This document shows positions 49,369 through 59,032 of a stretch of DNA of 64,000 bases, piece after piece. Made by a program: the position numbers and the translations under genes. The notes below the pieces were generated by a model, which ran no database searches, was not told the origin of the DNA, and saw only the letters and a list, made by a program, of their open reading frames with translations. Location: NCBI RefSeq assembly GCF_902833085.1, contig NZ_CADFEB010000009.1, positions 376,503-440,502 on the forward strand. Reading direction: 5' to 3'. This DNA comes from Burkholderia ubonensis (GTDB lineage: Bacteria > Pseudomonadota > Gammaproteobacteria > Burkholderiales > Burkholderiaceae). Numbering within the stretch: the first letter of the stretch is position 1; every line of letters begins with the position of its first letter.

Positions 49369-52300
49369 GCCAGCCCACACATGGACCCTCACAAGGCCCC
49401 ACACAAGGCGCGCGCTTCACCGACATCTTCGTCCGGCGGCCGGTGCTGTCGCTCGTCTGCAGCCTGCTGGTCCTGCTGATCGGGCTGCGCTCGCTCGGCG
49501 CGCTGCCGGTGCGCCAGTACCCGATGCTCGAGAGCGCGACGATCAGCGTCGAGACCGCGTATCCCGGCGCGTCGCAGGCGCTGATGCAGGGCTTCGTGAC
49601 GACGCCGATCGCGCAGTCGATCGCGACCGCGGACGGCATCGAATACCTCAGCTCCACGTCGACGCAGGGCAAGAGCGTCGTGAAGGCGCGGCTGCGCCTG
49701 AACGCGAACGCCGACCGCGCGATGACGGAAATCATGGCGAAGGTGCAGGAGGTCAAGTACAAGCTGCCCGAAGGCGCGTACGACTCGGTGATCACGAAGC
49801 TCACCGACGCGCCGACGGCCGTCATGTATCTCGGCTTCTCGAGCGACACGCTGTCGATTCCGGAGATCACCGACTACGTGGTGCGGGTCGCGCAGCCGCT
49901 CGTCACGACCGTGCCGGGCGTCGCGTCGGCCGAGATCGTCGGCGGGCAGAATCTCGCGATGCGGGTCTGGCTCGACGCGTCGCGGCTCGCCGCGCACGGG
50001 CTGTCGGCCGCGGATGTCGCAGGCGCGCTGAAGGCGAACAACGTGCAGGCCGCGCCGGGCCAGGTGAAGGGCGCGCTCACGGTCGCCGACATCTCCGCGA
50101 ATACCGACCTGACCGACGTCGGCGCGTTCGGCAACCTCGTCGTGAAGTCCGATGCGAACGGCAGCTTCGTGCGGCTGCGCGACGTCGCGACCATCGAGCT
50201 CGGCGGGCAGCAATACAACGCGAGCGCGCTGATGAACGGCCACCGCGCGGTGAACATCGCGATCAACGCGACGCCGTCGGGCAACCCGCTCGACATCGTA
50301 CGCGGCGTGCAGGCGCTGCTGCCGACGATGGAGCGCAACAAGCCGGCCAGCATCCGGATCGGCGACGTGTTCGACGTCGCGCGCTTCGTCAACGCGTCGA
50401 TCGACGAGGTGCGCGAGACGATCGTCGAGGCGATCGCGATCGTCGTCATCGTGATCTTCCTGTTCCTCGGCTCGTTCCGCGCGGTCGTGATCCCGGTCGT
50501 GACGATTCCGCTCGCGCTCGTCGGCTCCGCCACGCTGATGCTCGCCGCCGGCTTTTCGCTGAACCTGCTCACGCTGCTCGCGATGGTGCTCGCGATCGGG
50601 CTCGTCGTCGACGACGCGATCGTCGTCGTCGAGAACATCCACCGGCACATCGAATCCGGCGAGCCGCCCGCGCGCGCGGCGCTGCTCGGCGCGCGCGAGA
50701 TCGCGTCGCCCGTGATCGTGATGACGATCACGCTCGTCGCCGTGTACGCGCCGATCGGCCTGATGGGCGGGCTGACCGGATCGCTGTTCCGCGAATTCGC
50801 GTTCACGCTCGCGGGCGCGGTGTGCGTGTCGGCGTTGATCGCGCTGACGCTGTCGCCGATGCTGAGTTCGCTGCTGCTCGACAGCCGGATGTCGGAAGGG
50901 CGCATCGCGCGCGCGATCGAGCACACGCTGTCGCGCGTCACGCACGGCTACCGGCTGCTGCTGCACGCGAGCCTGGCCGCGCGGCCGGCGGTGCTGGTGT
51001 TCGGCGCGGGCGTGCTGCTCGGCATCGGGCTGCTGTTCAGCGGCGTGAAGCGCGAGCTCGCGCCGCAGGAGGACCAGGGCTCGATCATGCTGCAGGTGAA
51101 GGCGCCGCAGTACGCGAACCTCGACTACCTCGAACGCTACGCGCCGCAAGTCGAGAAGGTGTTCCGCTCGCTGCCGGAAGCCGACACGAGCTTCGTGCTG
51201 AACGGCGTCGGCGGCGCCAATCTCGGCTTCGCCGGCGTGAACCTCGTCGACTGGTCGAAGCGCACGCGCGGCGCCGCCGATCTGCAGGCGCTCGTGCAGG
51301 CGCGCGCGAACGCGATCGCCGGCGACCAGGTGTTCACGTTCCTGCTGCCGTCGCTGCCCGCGTCGAGCGGCGGCCTGCCGATCCAGATGGTGCTGCGCGC
51401 GCCGGCCGACTTCAAGGACATCTTCGCGACGATGGGCAAGCTGAAGGCCGCCGCGTCGAAGAGCGGGCTGTTCGCGGTCGTCGACAGCGACCTGACGTTC
51501 GACAGCCGCGCGGTCGGCGTGACGATCGACCGCAACCAGGCGAACGCGCTCGGCGTGACGATGAAGGACATCGCCGATACGCTCGCGGTGCTCGTCGGCG
51601 AGAACTACGTGAACCGCTTCGACCACAATGGTCGCTCGTACGACGTGATCCCGCAGGTCGCGCGCGCGGAGCGCCTGTCGTCCGACATGCTGAACCGCTA
51701 TTACGTGAAGACGCGCAGCGGCAAGATGGTGCCGCTCGCGACGGTCGTGCACGTGTCGAACGGCAGCCAGGCGAACGCGCTCACGCAGTTCAACCAGATG
51801 AACTCGGCGACGCTGTCGGCCGTGGCAGCGCCGGGCGTGACGATGGGGCAGGCGGTCGAGTTCCTGCAGAAGCAGGCGCTGCCGCCCGGCTACGACATCG
51901 ACTGGCTCGGCGAATCGCGCCAGTACGTGCAGGAGGGCAACCGGCTGACCGTCACGTTCGTGTTTGCGCTCGTCGTGATCTTCCTCGTGCTCGCCGCGCA
52001 GTTCGAGAGCCTGCGCGATCCGCTCGTGATCCTCGTGTCGGTGCCGCTGTCGGTGTGCGGCGCGCTCGTGCCGCTGTATCTCGGCTTTGCGACGCTGAAC
52101 ATCTATACGCAGATCGGGCTCGTCACGCTGATCGGGCTGATCTCGAAGCACGGGATTCTGATGGTGAGCTTCGCAAACGAGCTGCAGCGCACGCAGAACC
52201 TCGACCGGCGCGCGGCGATCGAGCACGCGGCCGCCGTGCGGCTGCGGCCGATCCTGATGACGACCGCGGCGATGGTCGCCGGGCTCGTGCCGCTGATCTT

Positions 52301-52475
52301 CGCGCGCGGCGCGGGCGCGGCCAGCCGCTTCGCGATCGGGATCACGGTCTCGACCGGCATGCTGGTCGGCACGCTGTTCACGCTGTTCGTGCTGCCGACC
52401 GTGTACACGCTGATCGCGAAGCGGCATCGCGAGGCGGCGACGAGCGAACGCGCGCGCGTGCTGGAGACCGTATGA
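49365..52475 (+). CDS. RND-type HAE1 family efflux transporter
   Basis: A 1036-residue inner-membrane pump. FTDIFVRRPVLSLVCSLLVL begins the protein; the proton-relay Asp pair is in GLVVDDAIVVVENI (helix 4). The two large periplasmic loops and the repeated twelve-helix plan are complete, with LVTLIGLISKHGILMVSFAN marking helix 10. It expels drugs or metabolites across both membranes with the adjoining adaptor and channel. Its ATG overlaps the adaptor stop (ATGA). Confidence 0.94.
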   Translation: MSQPTHGPSQGPTQGARFTDIFVRRPVLSLVCSLLVLLIGLRSLGALPVRQYPMLESATISVETAYPGASQALMQGFVTTPIAQSIATADGIEYLSSTSTQGKSVVKARLRLNANADRAMTEIMAKVQEVKYKLPEGAYDSVITKLTDAPTAVMYLGFSSDTLSIPEITDYVVRVAQPLVTTVPGVASAEIVGGQNLAMRVWLDASRLAAHGLSAADVAGALKANNVQAAPGQVKGALTVADISANTDLTDVGAFGNLVVKSDANGSFVRLRDVATIELGGQQYNASALMNGHRAVNIAINATPSGNPLDIVRGVQALLPTMERNKPASIRIGDVFDVARFVNASIDEVRETIVEAIAIVVIVIFLFLGSFRAVVIPVVTIPLALVGSATLMLAAGFSLNLLTLLAMVLAIGLVVDDAIVVVENIHRHIESGEPPARAALLGAREIASPVIVMTITLVAVYAPIGLMGGLTGSLFREFAFTLAGAVCVSALIALTLSPMLSSLLLDSRMSEGRIARAIEHTLSRVTHGYRLLLHASLAARPAVLVFGAGVLLGIGLLFSGVKRELAPQEDQGSIMLQVKAPQYANLDYLERYAPQVEKVFRSLPEADTSFVLNGVGGANLGFAGVNLVDWSKRTRGAADLQALVQARANAIAGDQVFTFLLPSLPASSGGLPIQMVLRAPADFKDIFATMGKLKAAASKSGLFAVVDSDLTFDSRAVGVTIDRNQANALGVTMKDIADTLAVLVGENYVNRFDHNGRSYDVIPQVARAERLSSDMLNRYYVKTRSGKMVPLATVVHVSNGSQANALTQFNQMNSATLSAVAAPGVTMGQAVEFLQKQALPPGYDIDWLGESRQYVQEGNRLTVTFVFALVVIFLVLAAQFESLRDPLVILVSVPLSVCGALVPLYLGFATLNIYTQIGLVTLIGLISKHGILMVSFANELQRTQNLDRRAAIEHAAAVRLRPILMTTAAMVAGLVPLIFARGAGAASRFAIGITVSTGMLVGTLFTLFVLPTVYTLIAKRHREAATSERARVLETV

Positions 52476-52522
52476 GCGCGCCATCGACAACGCGCGCCGC
52501 GACGGCGCGCAACGGGAGAAAC

Positions 52523-54043
52523 ATGAATCGGATCCGTGTTGCGGCCGCCGCGGCGGTCGCGCTCTTCGCCACGGGCTGTACGATGGCGCCGCATTACCAG
52601 CGGCCGGATGCGCCCGTCGCGCAGGCGTTCCCGTCCGGCGGCGTCTATGCGACGCAGCCGGCCGCGGCGGCCGGCGCGCGCAGCGCGAACGGCCAGGCGG
52701 CGACCGACATCGGCTGGCGCGAGTTCTTCGTCGATCCGCGCCTGCAGCGGCTGATCGAGATCGCGCTGAAGAACAACCGCGACCTGCGGGTTGCGGTGCT
52801 GAACGTCGCCGCCGCACGTGCGCAGTATCAGATCACTCGCGCGGACCTGATGCCGACGCTCGACGCGGTCGGCACCGGCAATCGCACACGCTTGCCGAAC
52901 TCGCTGACGGCCATTCCGGGACGCAACATTACGACGACCTACAACGTCGGGCTGCAGGCGTCGTGGGAGCTCGACCTGTTCGGCCGGCTCCAGAGCCTGA
53001 AGGACCAGGCGCTCGCGAAATACCTCGCGACCGCGCAGGCCCGCAAGGCGTCGGAGATTCTGCTGGTGTCACAGGTCGCCGACCAGTACCTGACGGTGCT
53101 GTCGACCGACGACCTGCTGAAGGTGACGAAAGACACGCTGAAGACCGCGCAGGCATCGTACGACCTGACGAAGCTGAGGTTCGACAACGGCACGGGCTCG
53201 GAGCTCGATCTGCGCCAGGCACAGACCGTGGTCGAAACGGCGCTAGCGAACCAGCAGGCGCAGGCGCGTGCGCGCGCGCAGGCGGTGAACGCGCTGGTGC
53301 TGCTGATCGGCGAGCCGCTGCCGGACGACCTGCCGGCGGGCATGCCGCTCGACGCGCAGAACTTCCTGACCGACATTCCGGCCGGGTTGCCGTCGGACCT
53401 GCTCGCGCGTCGTCCGGACATCATGGAAGCGGAGCAGAACCTGCTTGCTGCGAATGCGAACATCGGCGCGGCGCGCGCGGCGTTCTTCCCGCGCATCTCG
53501 CTGACGGGCGCGTTCGGCACCGCGAGCCCGACGCTCGGCGGGCTGTTCAAGGCCGGCACCGCGGCGTGGTCGTTCGCGCCGCAGATCGCGATGCCGATCT
53601 TCGAGGGCGGCGCGAACCTCGCCAATCTCGATCTCGCGAACGTGCAGAAGCGCATCGAGATCGCGAACTACGAGAAGGCGATCCAGTCGGCGTTCCGCGA
53701 AGTGGCGGACGGGCTCGCTGCGCGCGGCACGTACGACCGGCAGATCGGCGCGCTCGAGCGCAACGAGCACGCGCAGCAGCGTCGTTATGACCTGTCGGAC
53801 CTGCGCTACAAGAACGGCGTCGACAGCTACCTGTCGGTGCTGACCGCGCAGACCGACCTGTACGCGGCGCAGCAGACGCTGATTACCGCGCGGCTCGCGC
53901 GCTGGACCAGCCTCGTCGACCTGTATCGCGCGCTGGGCGGCGGCTGGATCGAGCGGGCCGGCGAGACGCCGCGCCCGGCCGACCAGCCGGTCGACTACGG
54001 CAAGGCGGCTGCACCAGCGTCGGCCGTCGCGGCGAACGGCTGA
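52523..54043 (+). CDS. NodT-type outer-membrane efflux lipoprotein
   Basis: A 506-residue outer-membrane channel. The lipoprotein signal ends LFATGC-T; TMAPHYQRPDAPV is the usual OprM/NodT start, and LPSDLLARRPDIMEAEQNLL with YLSVLTAQTDLYAAQQTLI mark the two repeats. GGGAGA precedes ATG 52523; an upstream in-frame ATG at 52472 overlaps the pump's stop but would place the signal peptide too deep. It completes the RND system and is paralogous to the channel at the start of the window. Confidence 0.92.
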   Translation: MNRIRVAAAAAVALFATGCTMAPHYQRPDAPVAQAFPSGGVYATQPAAAAGARSANGQAATDIGWREFFVDPRLQRLIEIALKNNRDLRVAVLNVAAARAQYQITRADLMPTLDAVGTGNRTRLPNSLTAIPGRNITTTYNVGLQASWELDLFGRLQSLKDQALAKYLATAQARKASEILLVSQVADQYLTVLSTDDLLKVTKDTLKTAQASYDLTKLRFDNGTGSELDLRQAQTVVETALANQQAQARARAQAVNALVLLIGEPLPDDLPAGMPLDAQNFLTDIPAGLPSDLLARRPDIMEAEQNLLAANANIGAARAAFFPRISLTGAFGTASPTLGGLFKAGTAAWSFAPQIAMPIFEGGANLANLDLANVQKRIEIANYEKAIQSAFREVADGLAARGTYDRQIGALERNEHAQQRRYDLSDLRYKNGVDSYLSVLTAQTDLYAAQQTLITARLARWTSLVDLYRALGGGWIERAGETPRPADQPVDYGKAAAPASAVAANG

Positions 54044-54080
54044 ACGCCGCCGGTCAGACGCCTGCGATACCCCGCAAACG

Positions 54081-54116
54081 ACAACGCCACGGACTTTCGA
54101 CCGTGGCGTTGTCTTT
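54081..54116. terminator. Bidirectional terminator between the RND operon and the MFS gene
   Basis: Perfect 12-bp arms ACAACGCCACGG (54081-54092) and CCGTGGCGTTGT (54101-54112) lie between converging genes, followed by CTTTC on the plus strand. Confidence 0.8.
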
Positions 54117-54144
54117 CATGCGTGAGGCGTCGCGCCGTCTTCGC

Positions 54145-55437
54145 TCAGTCCGCGTCCTTCGCGAACTGCACCGCGATCGCGCCGAGCACGCAGATCGCCG
54201 CGACGTACACGACCGGCGCGAGCGGATTCGACTTCATCATCAGCGACACGATCACCGGCGTCAGGCCGCCGAAGATCGCATAGGCGACGTTGTACGAGAA
54301 CGAGATTCCCGAGAACCGAACGACCGCCGGGAAGCTCTTCACCATCACGAACGGCACCGCGCCGATCGCGCCGACCGCGAAGCCCGCGATCCCGTAGTAG
54401 AGCGGCAGCGTCGACGCGTCGGCCGCGACCTGCGCGAACAGCAGGTAATAGCACGCGGCCAGCACGAGGCCGCCGAGGCCGAGCACGCGCTTCGCGCCGA
54501 TCCAGCCGGCGAGCGAGCCCGCGGTGATGCAGCCGGCGGTCAGGCACAGCGTCGCGATGCTGTTCGCGAACAGCGTCGTGGCCGGCGACAGGTGGAACTG
54601 CTTCTGCAGCAGCGCGGGCGTCATCAGGATCACGACGACGATCGCCGCCGACAGCATCCACGTGAGCAGCATCGACACGATCACCGCGCGGCCGTGGTCG
54701 CGCAGCACGGCCTTCAGCGGGATCTCGGCCGCGAGCGCCTTCTTCGCCTTCATTTCGGCGAACACCGGCGTCTCGTGCAGCCAGCGGCGCAGGTAGACGG
54801 AGAACAGGCCGAACACGCCGCCGAGCAGGAACGGGATGCGCCACGCGAACGCGGTGACCTCGGCGGGCGCGTAGCGGCGGTTGATGCCGGCCGCGACGAG
54901 CGAGCCGAGCAGGATGCCGGCCGTGAGGCCCGCGGTCAGCGTGCCGCACGCGTAGCCGATGTGGCGCGACGGCACGTGCTCGGACACGAACACCCACGCG
55001 CCGGGCACCTCGCCGCCGACCGCCGCGCCCTGCAGGATGCGGAACAGCAGCAGCAACACGGGCGCGAGGATGCCGACCGTGTCGTAGGTCGGCAGCAGGC
55101 CCATCAGCAGCGTCGGGACCGACATCATCAGCACGCTCAGCGTGAACATCCGCTTGCGGCCGACGAGGTCGCCGAAGTGCGCCATGATCACGCCGCCGAG
55201 CGGGCGCGCGAGATAGCCGGCCGCGAAGATGCCGTAGGTCTGCAGCACGCGCAGCCATTCGGGGATGTCGTGCGGAAAGAACAGCTGCCCGATCGCGGGC
55301 GCGAAGAACACGAAGATGATGAAGTCGTAGAACTCGAGCGCGCCGCCGAGCGCGGCGAGGCCGAGGGTCTTGTAGTCGCTGCGCGTCAGCGCGCGCTCGG
55401 CGGCGCGCGGGGCGCCGCTCAATTCGGAAGCTTGCAT
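54145..55437 (-). CDS. MHS-family MFS metabolite:H+ symporter
   Basis: A 430-residue MFS transporter. GALEFYDFIIFVFFAPAIGQ in helix 1, GVIMAHFGDLVGRKRMFTLS as the loop 2-3 motif and RILQGAAVGGEVPGAWVFVS in helix 4 match the metabolite:H+ symporter group (KgtP, ShiA, ProP relatives). The substrate is probably a carboxylate or betaine. I chose ATG 55437 (MQASELSG) since helix 1 starts normally from there. It is a single gene, converging on the RND operon. Confidence 0.88.
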   Translation of the reverse strand: MQASELSGAPRAAERALTRSDYKTLGLAALGGALEFYDFIIFVFFAPAIGQLFFPHDIPEWLRVLQTYGIFAAGYLARPLGGVIMAHFGDLVGRKRMFTLSVLMMSVPTLLMGLLPTYDTVGILAPVLLLLFRILQGAAVGGEVPGAWVFVSEHVPSRHIGYACGTLTAGLTAGILLGSLVAAGINRRYAPAEVTAFAWRIPFLLGGVFGLFSVYLRRWLHETPVFAEMKAKKALAAEIPLKAVLRDHGRAVIVSMLLTWMLSAAIVVVILMTPALLQKQFHLSPATTLFANSIATLCLTAGCITAGSLAGWIGAKRVLGLGGLVLAACYYLLFAQVAADASTLPLYYGIAGFAVGAIGAVPFVMVKSFPAVVRFSGISFSYNVAYAIFGGLTPVIVSLMMKSNPLAPVVYVAAICVLGAIAVQFAKDAD

Positions 55438-55710
55438 GGTCAGGGCGATCGGTATTCGAATTAATTGTCTGAATCGGCGCCGCGTCTCCAAGGCGCGGCC
55501 TGCCTCGTCGACGAGGTGCGCCGGGCGCGGATGGCGCACGGCGCACGCATCGCGTCGCCCGGGTCGGGCAAGCGGGGACGAGTGTCAAGCGAGTGGAGGG
55601 ATTCTACAGGAGCACGAACGTGCGCAAGGCGGGCATGAGGCTTTCGGGCGGCAGCGCGCGGCGCAGGCGGGCGAACGGATCGCCGCCGCGCCGCGCGCGC
55701 CGGGGTTGCG

Positions 55711-56853
55711 TCAGTTGCCGGCGATCGTGTCGACCGGCTTGAACGCGCCGCCCTCGACCCGGTAGATCGTCACCGGCGCATCCTTCAGGTCGCCCTTGGC
55801 GTCATAGGCGATGCGCTCCGCCGATACGCCCTTGACCGTCACCTTGCCGAGATACGGCGTGTAGACTTTCGGGTCGGTCGAATTGGCGTCCTTCATCGCG
55901 GTGAGCAGCGCGATCGTCCCGTCGTACGAGTAGGGCGAATAGGTGATCACGTCTTCGTTGAAGCGCGCCTTGTAGCGTGCCGCGTAGCCGGCGAAGCCGG
56001 GCATCTTCTCCTTCGGCAGCCCGCCCATGTAGACGATCGCGCCTTCCGCCGCGGTGCCGCCCACCTTCAGGAACGTCGGCGAGCGCGACATCTCGCCCGT
56101 CACGAACGCGGACTTGATCCCGAGCTGGCGCATCTTGCGGATCATCGGCGACGATTGCGCGTCGCCGCCGCCGTAGAAGATCGCGTCGGGATTCATCCCC
56201 TTCAGGTTGGTCAGGATCGCGGAGAAGTCGAGCGCCTTGTCGTTCGTGAAATCGCGCTTGATGATCGTGCCGCCCGCCGCCTGCACGGCTTTCGCGAATT
56301 CGTCGGCGATGCCCTGGCCGTACGCGGTGCGGTCGTCGATGATCGCGATGCGCTTGAAGTGCATGGTCTTCACCGCATAGGTGCCGACGATGCGGCCCGC
56401 CTGCGCGTCGCTCGTCAGCAGCCGGTAGGTGGTCTTGTAGCCGCGCGCGGTGTATTGCGGCGAGGTCGCCATCGAGATCTGCGGCAGCCCCGCGCGATCG
56501 TACAGGTCGGACGCCGGGATGCTGGTGCCCGAGTTGAAGTGGCCGATGATGCCGCGCACGTTGTCGTCGATCAGGCGCTGCGCGACGGTGGTGCCGGTGC
56601 GCGGGTCGGCCTGGTCGTCCTGCGAATCGAGCTGGAACGTGACCGGCTTGCCGCCGATCGTCGGATTGGTCGCGTTGAAATCGGCGATCGCGAGCTGCAC
56701 GCCTTTCTGCATGTCGGTGCCGTAGTTCGATTGCGGGCCGGTCAGCGGCGCGGCGAAACCGATCCTGACGACGTCGGCGGCGATGGCGTGGGCGCCCGAC
56801 AGTGCGCAGGCGGCGGCCAGCGCGACGTGCGATACCTTCAGCTTCACTTTCAC
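55711..56853 (-). CDS. LivJ-type branched-chain amino-acid ABC binding protein
   Basis: A 380-residue periplasmic protein with a signal peptide (VALAAACALSGAHAIA-AD) and the type I fold: VRIGFAAPLTGPQSNYGTDM, VRGIIGHFNSGTSIPASDLY, RIAIIDDRTAYGQGIADEFA and ITYSPYSYDGTIALLTAMKD. The LivJ/LivK Cys pair is not present, as in many non-LIV members. No permease or ATPase genes adjoin it, so it is an orphan relying on a remote transporter. It is divergent from the PAS-AraC gene. Confidence 0.9.
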   Translation of the reverse strand: MKVKLKVSHVALAAACALSGAHAIAADVVRIGFAAPLTGPQSNYGTDMQKGVQLAIADFNATNPTIGGKPVTFQLDSQDDQADPRTGTTVAQRLIDDNVRGIIGHFNSGTSIPASDLYDRAGLPQISMATSPQYTARGYKTTYRLLTSDAQAGRIVGTYAVKTMHFKRIAIIDDRTAYGQGIADEFAKAVQAAGGTIIKRDFTNDKALDFSAILTNLKGMNPDAIFYGGGDAQSSPMIRKMRQLGIKSAFVTGEMSRSPTFLKVGGTAAEGAIVYMGGLPKEKMPGFAGYAARYKARFNEDVITYSPYSYDGTIALLTAMKDANSTDPKVYTPYLGKVTVKGVSAERIAYDAKGDLKDAPVTIYRVEGGAFKPVDTIAGN

Positions 56854-57066
56854 TTCCCCTTGATGGCGTGGTTGGGCCGGCGCCGGAACGTGGGCCGGCT
56901 GCCGGTGAACCGGGCGAGACGCTGTGCTGAAATCGGCGCATCGAGCGGCGATCGCGGCATGTCATGCGGGTCGCACGCCGGCAGGGCCGTGTGGCGTCTC
57001 GTGACCGTGAAGCGAAGTCTAGGTAGCGAAAATGCGCGCGTCTTGCGCGTTGCGAGCGTGGCCGGC

Positions 57067-57114
57067 GACGATTTCGGCATATCGTCGATAACCCTGATCT
57101 ATGCCGAAATCGTC
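57067..57114. promoter_or_regulatory. Long perfect inverted repeat between the LivJ-like and AraC genes
   Basis: GACGATTTCGGCATA (57067-57081) and TATGCCGAAATCGTC (57100-57114) are perfect 15-bp arms with an 18-bp spacer. The arm centres are 33 bp apart, about three helical turns, placing both on one DNA face. It lies about 215 bp before the LivJ-like start and 165 bp before the AraC start. Confidence 0.7.
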
Positions 57115-57237
57115 ATTTCGCGTGCGCAATCGCGCCAAGGCGCGGCGCGGCCGTGTTTTTTAGGATGGCGGACCCGGGCGCGCACGACTGCGCGCGCGGG
57201 ATCGTGCGCACGGCGCGCCGCCAGTGGGGCGCGCTCC

Positions 57238-57243
57238 TATAAT
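57238..57243 (+). promoter_or_regulatory. -10 element of the AraC gene
   Basis: TATAAT is a perfect -10 hexamer 35 bases before the AraC-family ATG. No good -35 is present at 17 bases, which would suit an activated promoter. Confidence 0.5.
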
Positions 57244-57278
57244 CGACGCCATCAGCCACTCGCCTAGCGGATGCCGGG

Positions 57279-58073
57279 ATGACGACCTTGCTTGCCGTAC
57301 CGTCCATGAGCCTGTCCGACACCTTGCGCTACCAGCCCGACAACGCCGACTTCGGCGCGATGCTCGCGCACTTCCGGCTGCTCGAGCCGGTCTTCGACGC
57401 GCTGCCCGACGTCGCGTTCTTCGTGAAGGATGCGGACGGCCGCTACGCGCTCGTCAACCGCACGCTGGCGATGCGCTGCGGCTACAAGGACAAGCGCGAC
57501 CTGCTCGGCAAGACCACCGACGAGGTGTTCCCGCGCCGCTTCGGCCGCAGCTACTTCGAGCAGGATATGGCGACGATCACCGCCGGCCACCAGCTGACGG
57601 ACCAGCTCGAACTGCACCTGTACCCCGGCCGCCAGCCGGGCTGGTGCCTGACCTGCAAGGAGCCGCTGCGCGATGCGGCCGGCAAGGTGATCGGCCTCGC
57701 GGGCATCTCGCGCGACCTGAAGGCGCACGAAGGGTCGCATCCGGCCTACAGCAAGCTCGCGGACGTGGTCCAGTACATCCAGGATCATTACGTGCAGCCG
57801 CTGAACCTCAGGCAGCTCGCGCAGATGGCCGGGATGTCGGTCGCGCAGCTCGAGCGCTACTTCCACAAGGTGTTCCACCTGACGCCGCGCCAGGTGCTGC
57901 TGAAGACGCGGCTCGACGCCGCGACCGCATTGCTGGTCACGCACGACAAGGTGACCGACGTCGCGGCGCTATGCGGGTACACCGATCACAGCGCGTTCAC
58001 GCGCCAGTTCAAGGCGACGGTCGGCGTGACGCCGACGGAATACCGGATGATGCTGCAGGATCGGGCGGGATGA
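57279..58073 (+). CDS. PAS-domain AraC-family transcriptional regulator
   Basis: A 264-residue regulator: N-terminal PAS_4-type sensor (residues about 30-150; VFDALPDVAFFVKDADGRYA, VNRTLAMRCGYKDKRDLLGK, GISRDLKAHEG) and two C-terminal AraC helix-turn-helix motifs (RQLAQMAGMSVAQLERYFHK, VTDVAALCGYTDHSAFTRQF). It may sense an aromatic or redox ligand. It is divergent from the LivJ-like gene. A start at ATG 57306 is also possible. Confidence 0.9.
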   Translation: MTTLLAVPSMSLSDTLRYQPDNADFGAMLAHFRLLEPVFDALPDVAFFVKDADGRYALVNRTLAMRCGYKDKRDLLGKTTDEVFPRRFGRSYFEQDMATITAGHQLTDQLELHLYPGRQPGWCLTCKEPLRDAAGKVIGLAGISRDLKAHEGSHPAYSKLADVVQYIQDHYVQPLNLRQLAQMAGMSVAQLERYFHKVFHLTPRQVLLKTRLDAATALLVTHDKVTDVAALCGYTDHSAFTRQFKATVGVTPTEYRMMLQDRAG

Positions 58074-58189
58074 CCTGGCGCGCCCGGAGCACGAATCTCG
58101 CCACAATTGTCACTCCCACCATTCGCTGACCGGCGACTAAAACTGTCTCATGACCCACAGCGAGCGATCGCTCTGACCCGGAGGCAGCA

Positions 58190-58978
58190 ATGACCACGAA
58201 CACATCACCGGACGATGGAAGGAAGGAGGGGCAGCCCGCGATGAAGACGCCGCCGATCGTGTCGCCGCAGGACTGGGCGGCCGCGCGCGAACGGCTGCTC
58301 GTCAAGGAAAAGGAACTGACCCGCGCCCGCGACGCCCTGGCCGCCGAGCGGCGGCGGATGCCCTGGGTCGCCGTGGAAAAGAAGTACGCATTCGACGGGC
58401 CTGACGGCAAGGCGAGCCTGCTCGACCTGTTCCACGGGCGCCGCCAGCTGATCGTGTACCGCGCGTTCTTCGAGCCCGGCGTGCACGGCTGGCCGGAGCA
58501 TGCGTGCATCGGCTGCTCGATGGTGGCCGACCACGTCGGCCACCTTGCTCACCTGAACGCCCGCGACACCACCCTCGTGTTCGCGTCACGCGCGCCGCAG
58601 GCCGACATCACGCGCCTGAAGGCACGGATGGGATGGAATATTCCGTGGTACACGATCACCGACAGTTTCGATGCCGACTTCGGCGTGGACGAATGGCACG
58701 GCCACAACGCATTCATCCGCGACGGCGAGCGCGTGTTCCGCACGTATTTCATCAACAGTCGCGGCGACGAGGCGATGGGCACCACGTGGAGCTATCTCGA
58801 CATGACGGCGCTCGGGCGCCAGGAGACGTGGGAGGATTCGCCGGAGGGGTACCCGCAGGGCCGGCCGTACAAATGGTGGAACTGGCACGACAGCTACGTG
58901 CCCGACGCCGCGCCCGACCCGAAGTGGGTCGAGGTATCCGATGCGGGAGAGGCGGCCTTCCGGAAGCGCGACAGTTAA
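58190..58978 (+). CDS. DUF899 thioredoxin-like family protein
   Basis: A 262-residue protein of the DUF899 group: LVKEKELTRARDALAAERRR, MPWVAVEKKYAFDGPDGKAS, LLDLFHGRRQLIVYRAFFEP, then CIGCSMVADHVGHLAHLNAR and a C-terminal WWNWHDSY. The CxxC in ACIGCSM sits where thioredoxin-fold proteins keep their redox Cys pair. Function is undefined; a dithiol oxidoreductase role is possible. GGAGG six bases upstream supports the start. Confidence 0.87.
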   Translation: MTTNTSPDDGRKEGQPAMKTPPIVSPQDWAAARERLLVKEKELTRARDALAAERRRMPWVAVEKKYAFDGPDGKASLLDLFHGRRQLIVYRAFFEPGVHGWPEHACIGCSMVADHVGHLAHLNARDTTLVFASRAPQADITRLKARMGWNIPWYTITDSFDADFGVDEWHGHNAFIRDGERVFRTYFINSRGDEAMGTTWSYLDMTALGRQETWEDSPEGYPQGRPYKWWNWHDSYVPDAAPDPKWVEVSDAGEAAFRKRDS

Positions 58979-59032
58979 TTCGGCGCGGTGGCGCGCGTCG
59001 ACAGGAACGGCGGCGGTCCGCCGCCTGCGGGC

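Noticed and set aside
49389..52817. A 1142-codon open frame on the minus strand
   Set aside because: It is antisense to the RND pump gene, with an Arg/His-rich translation and no domain. The plus-strand pump has all family motifs.
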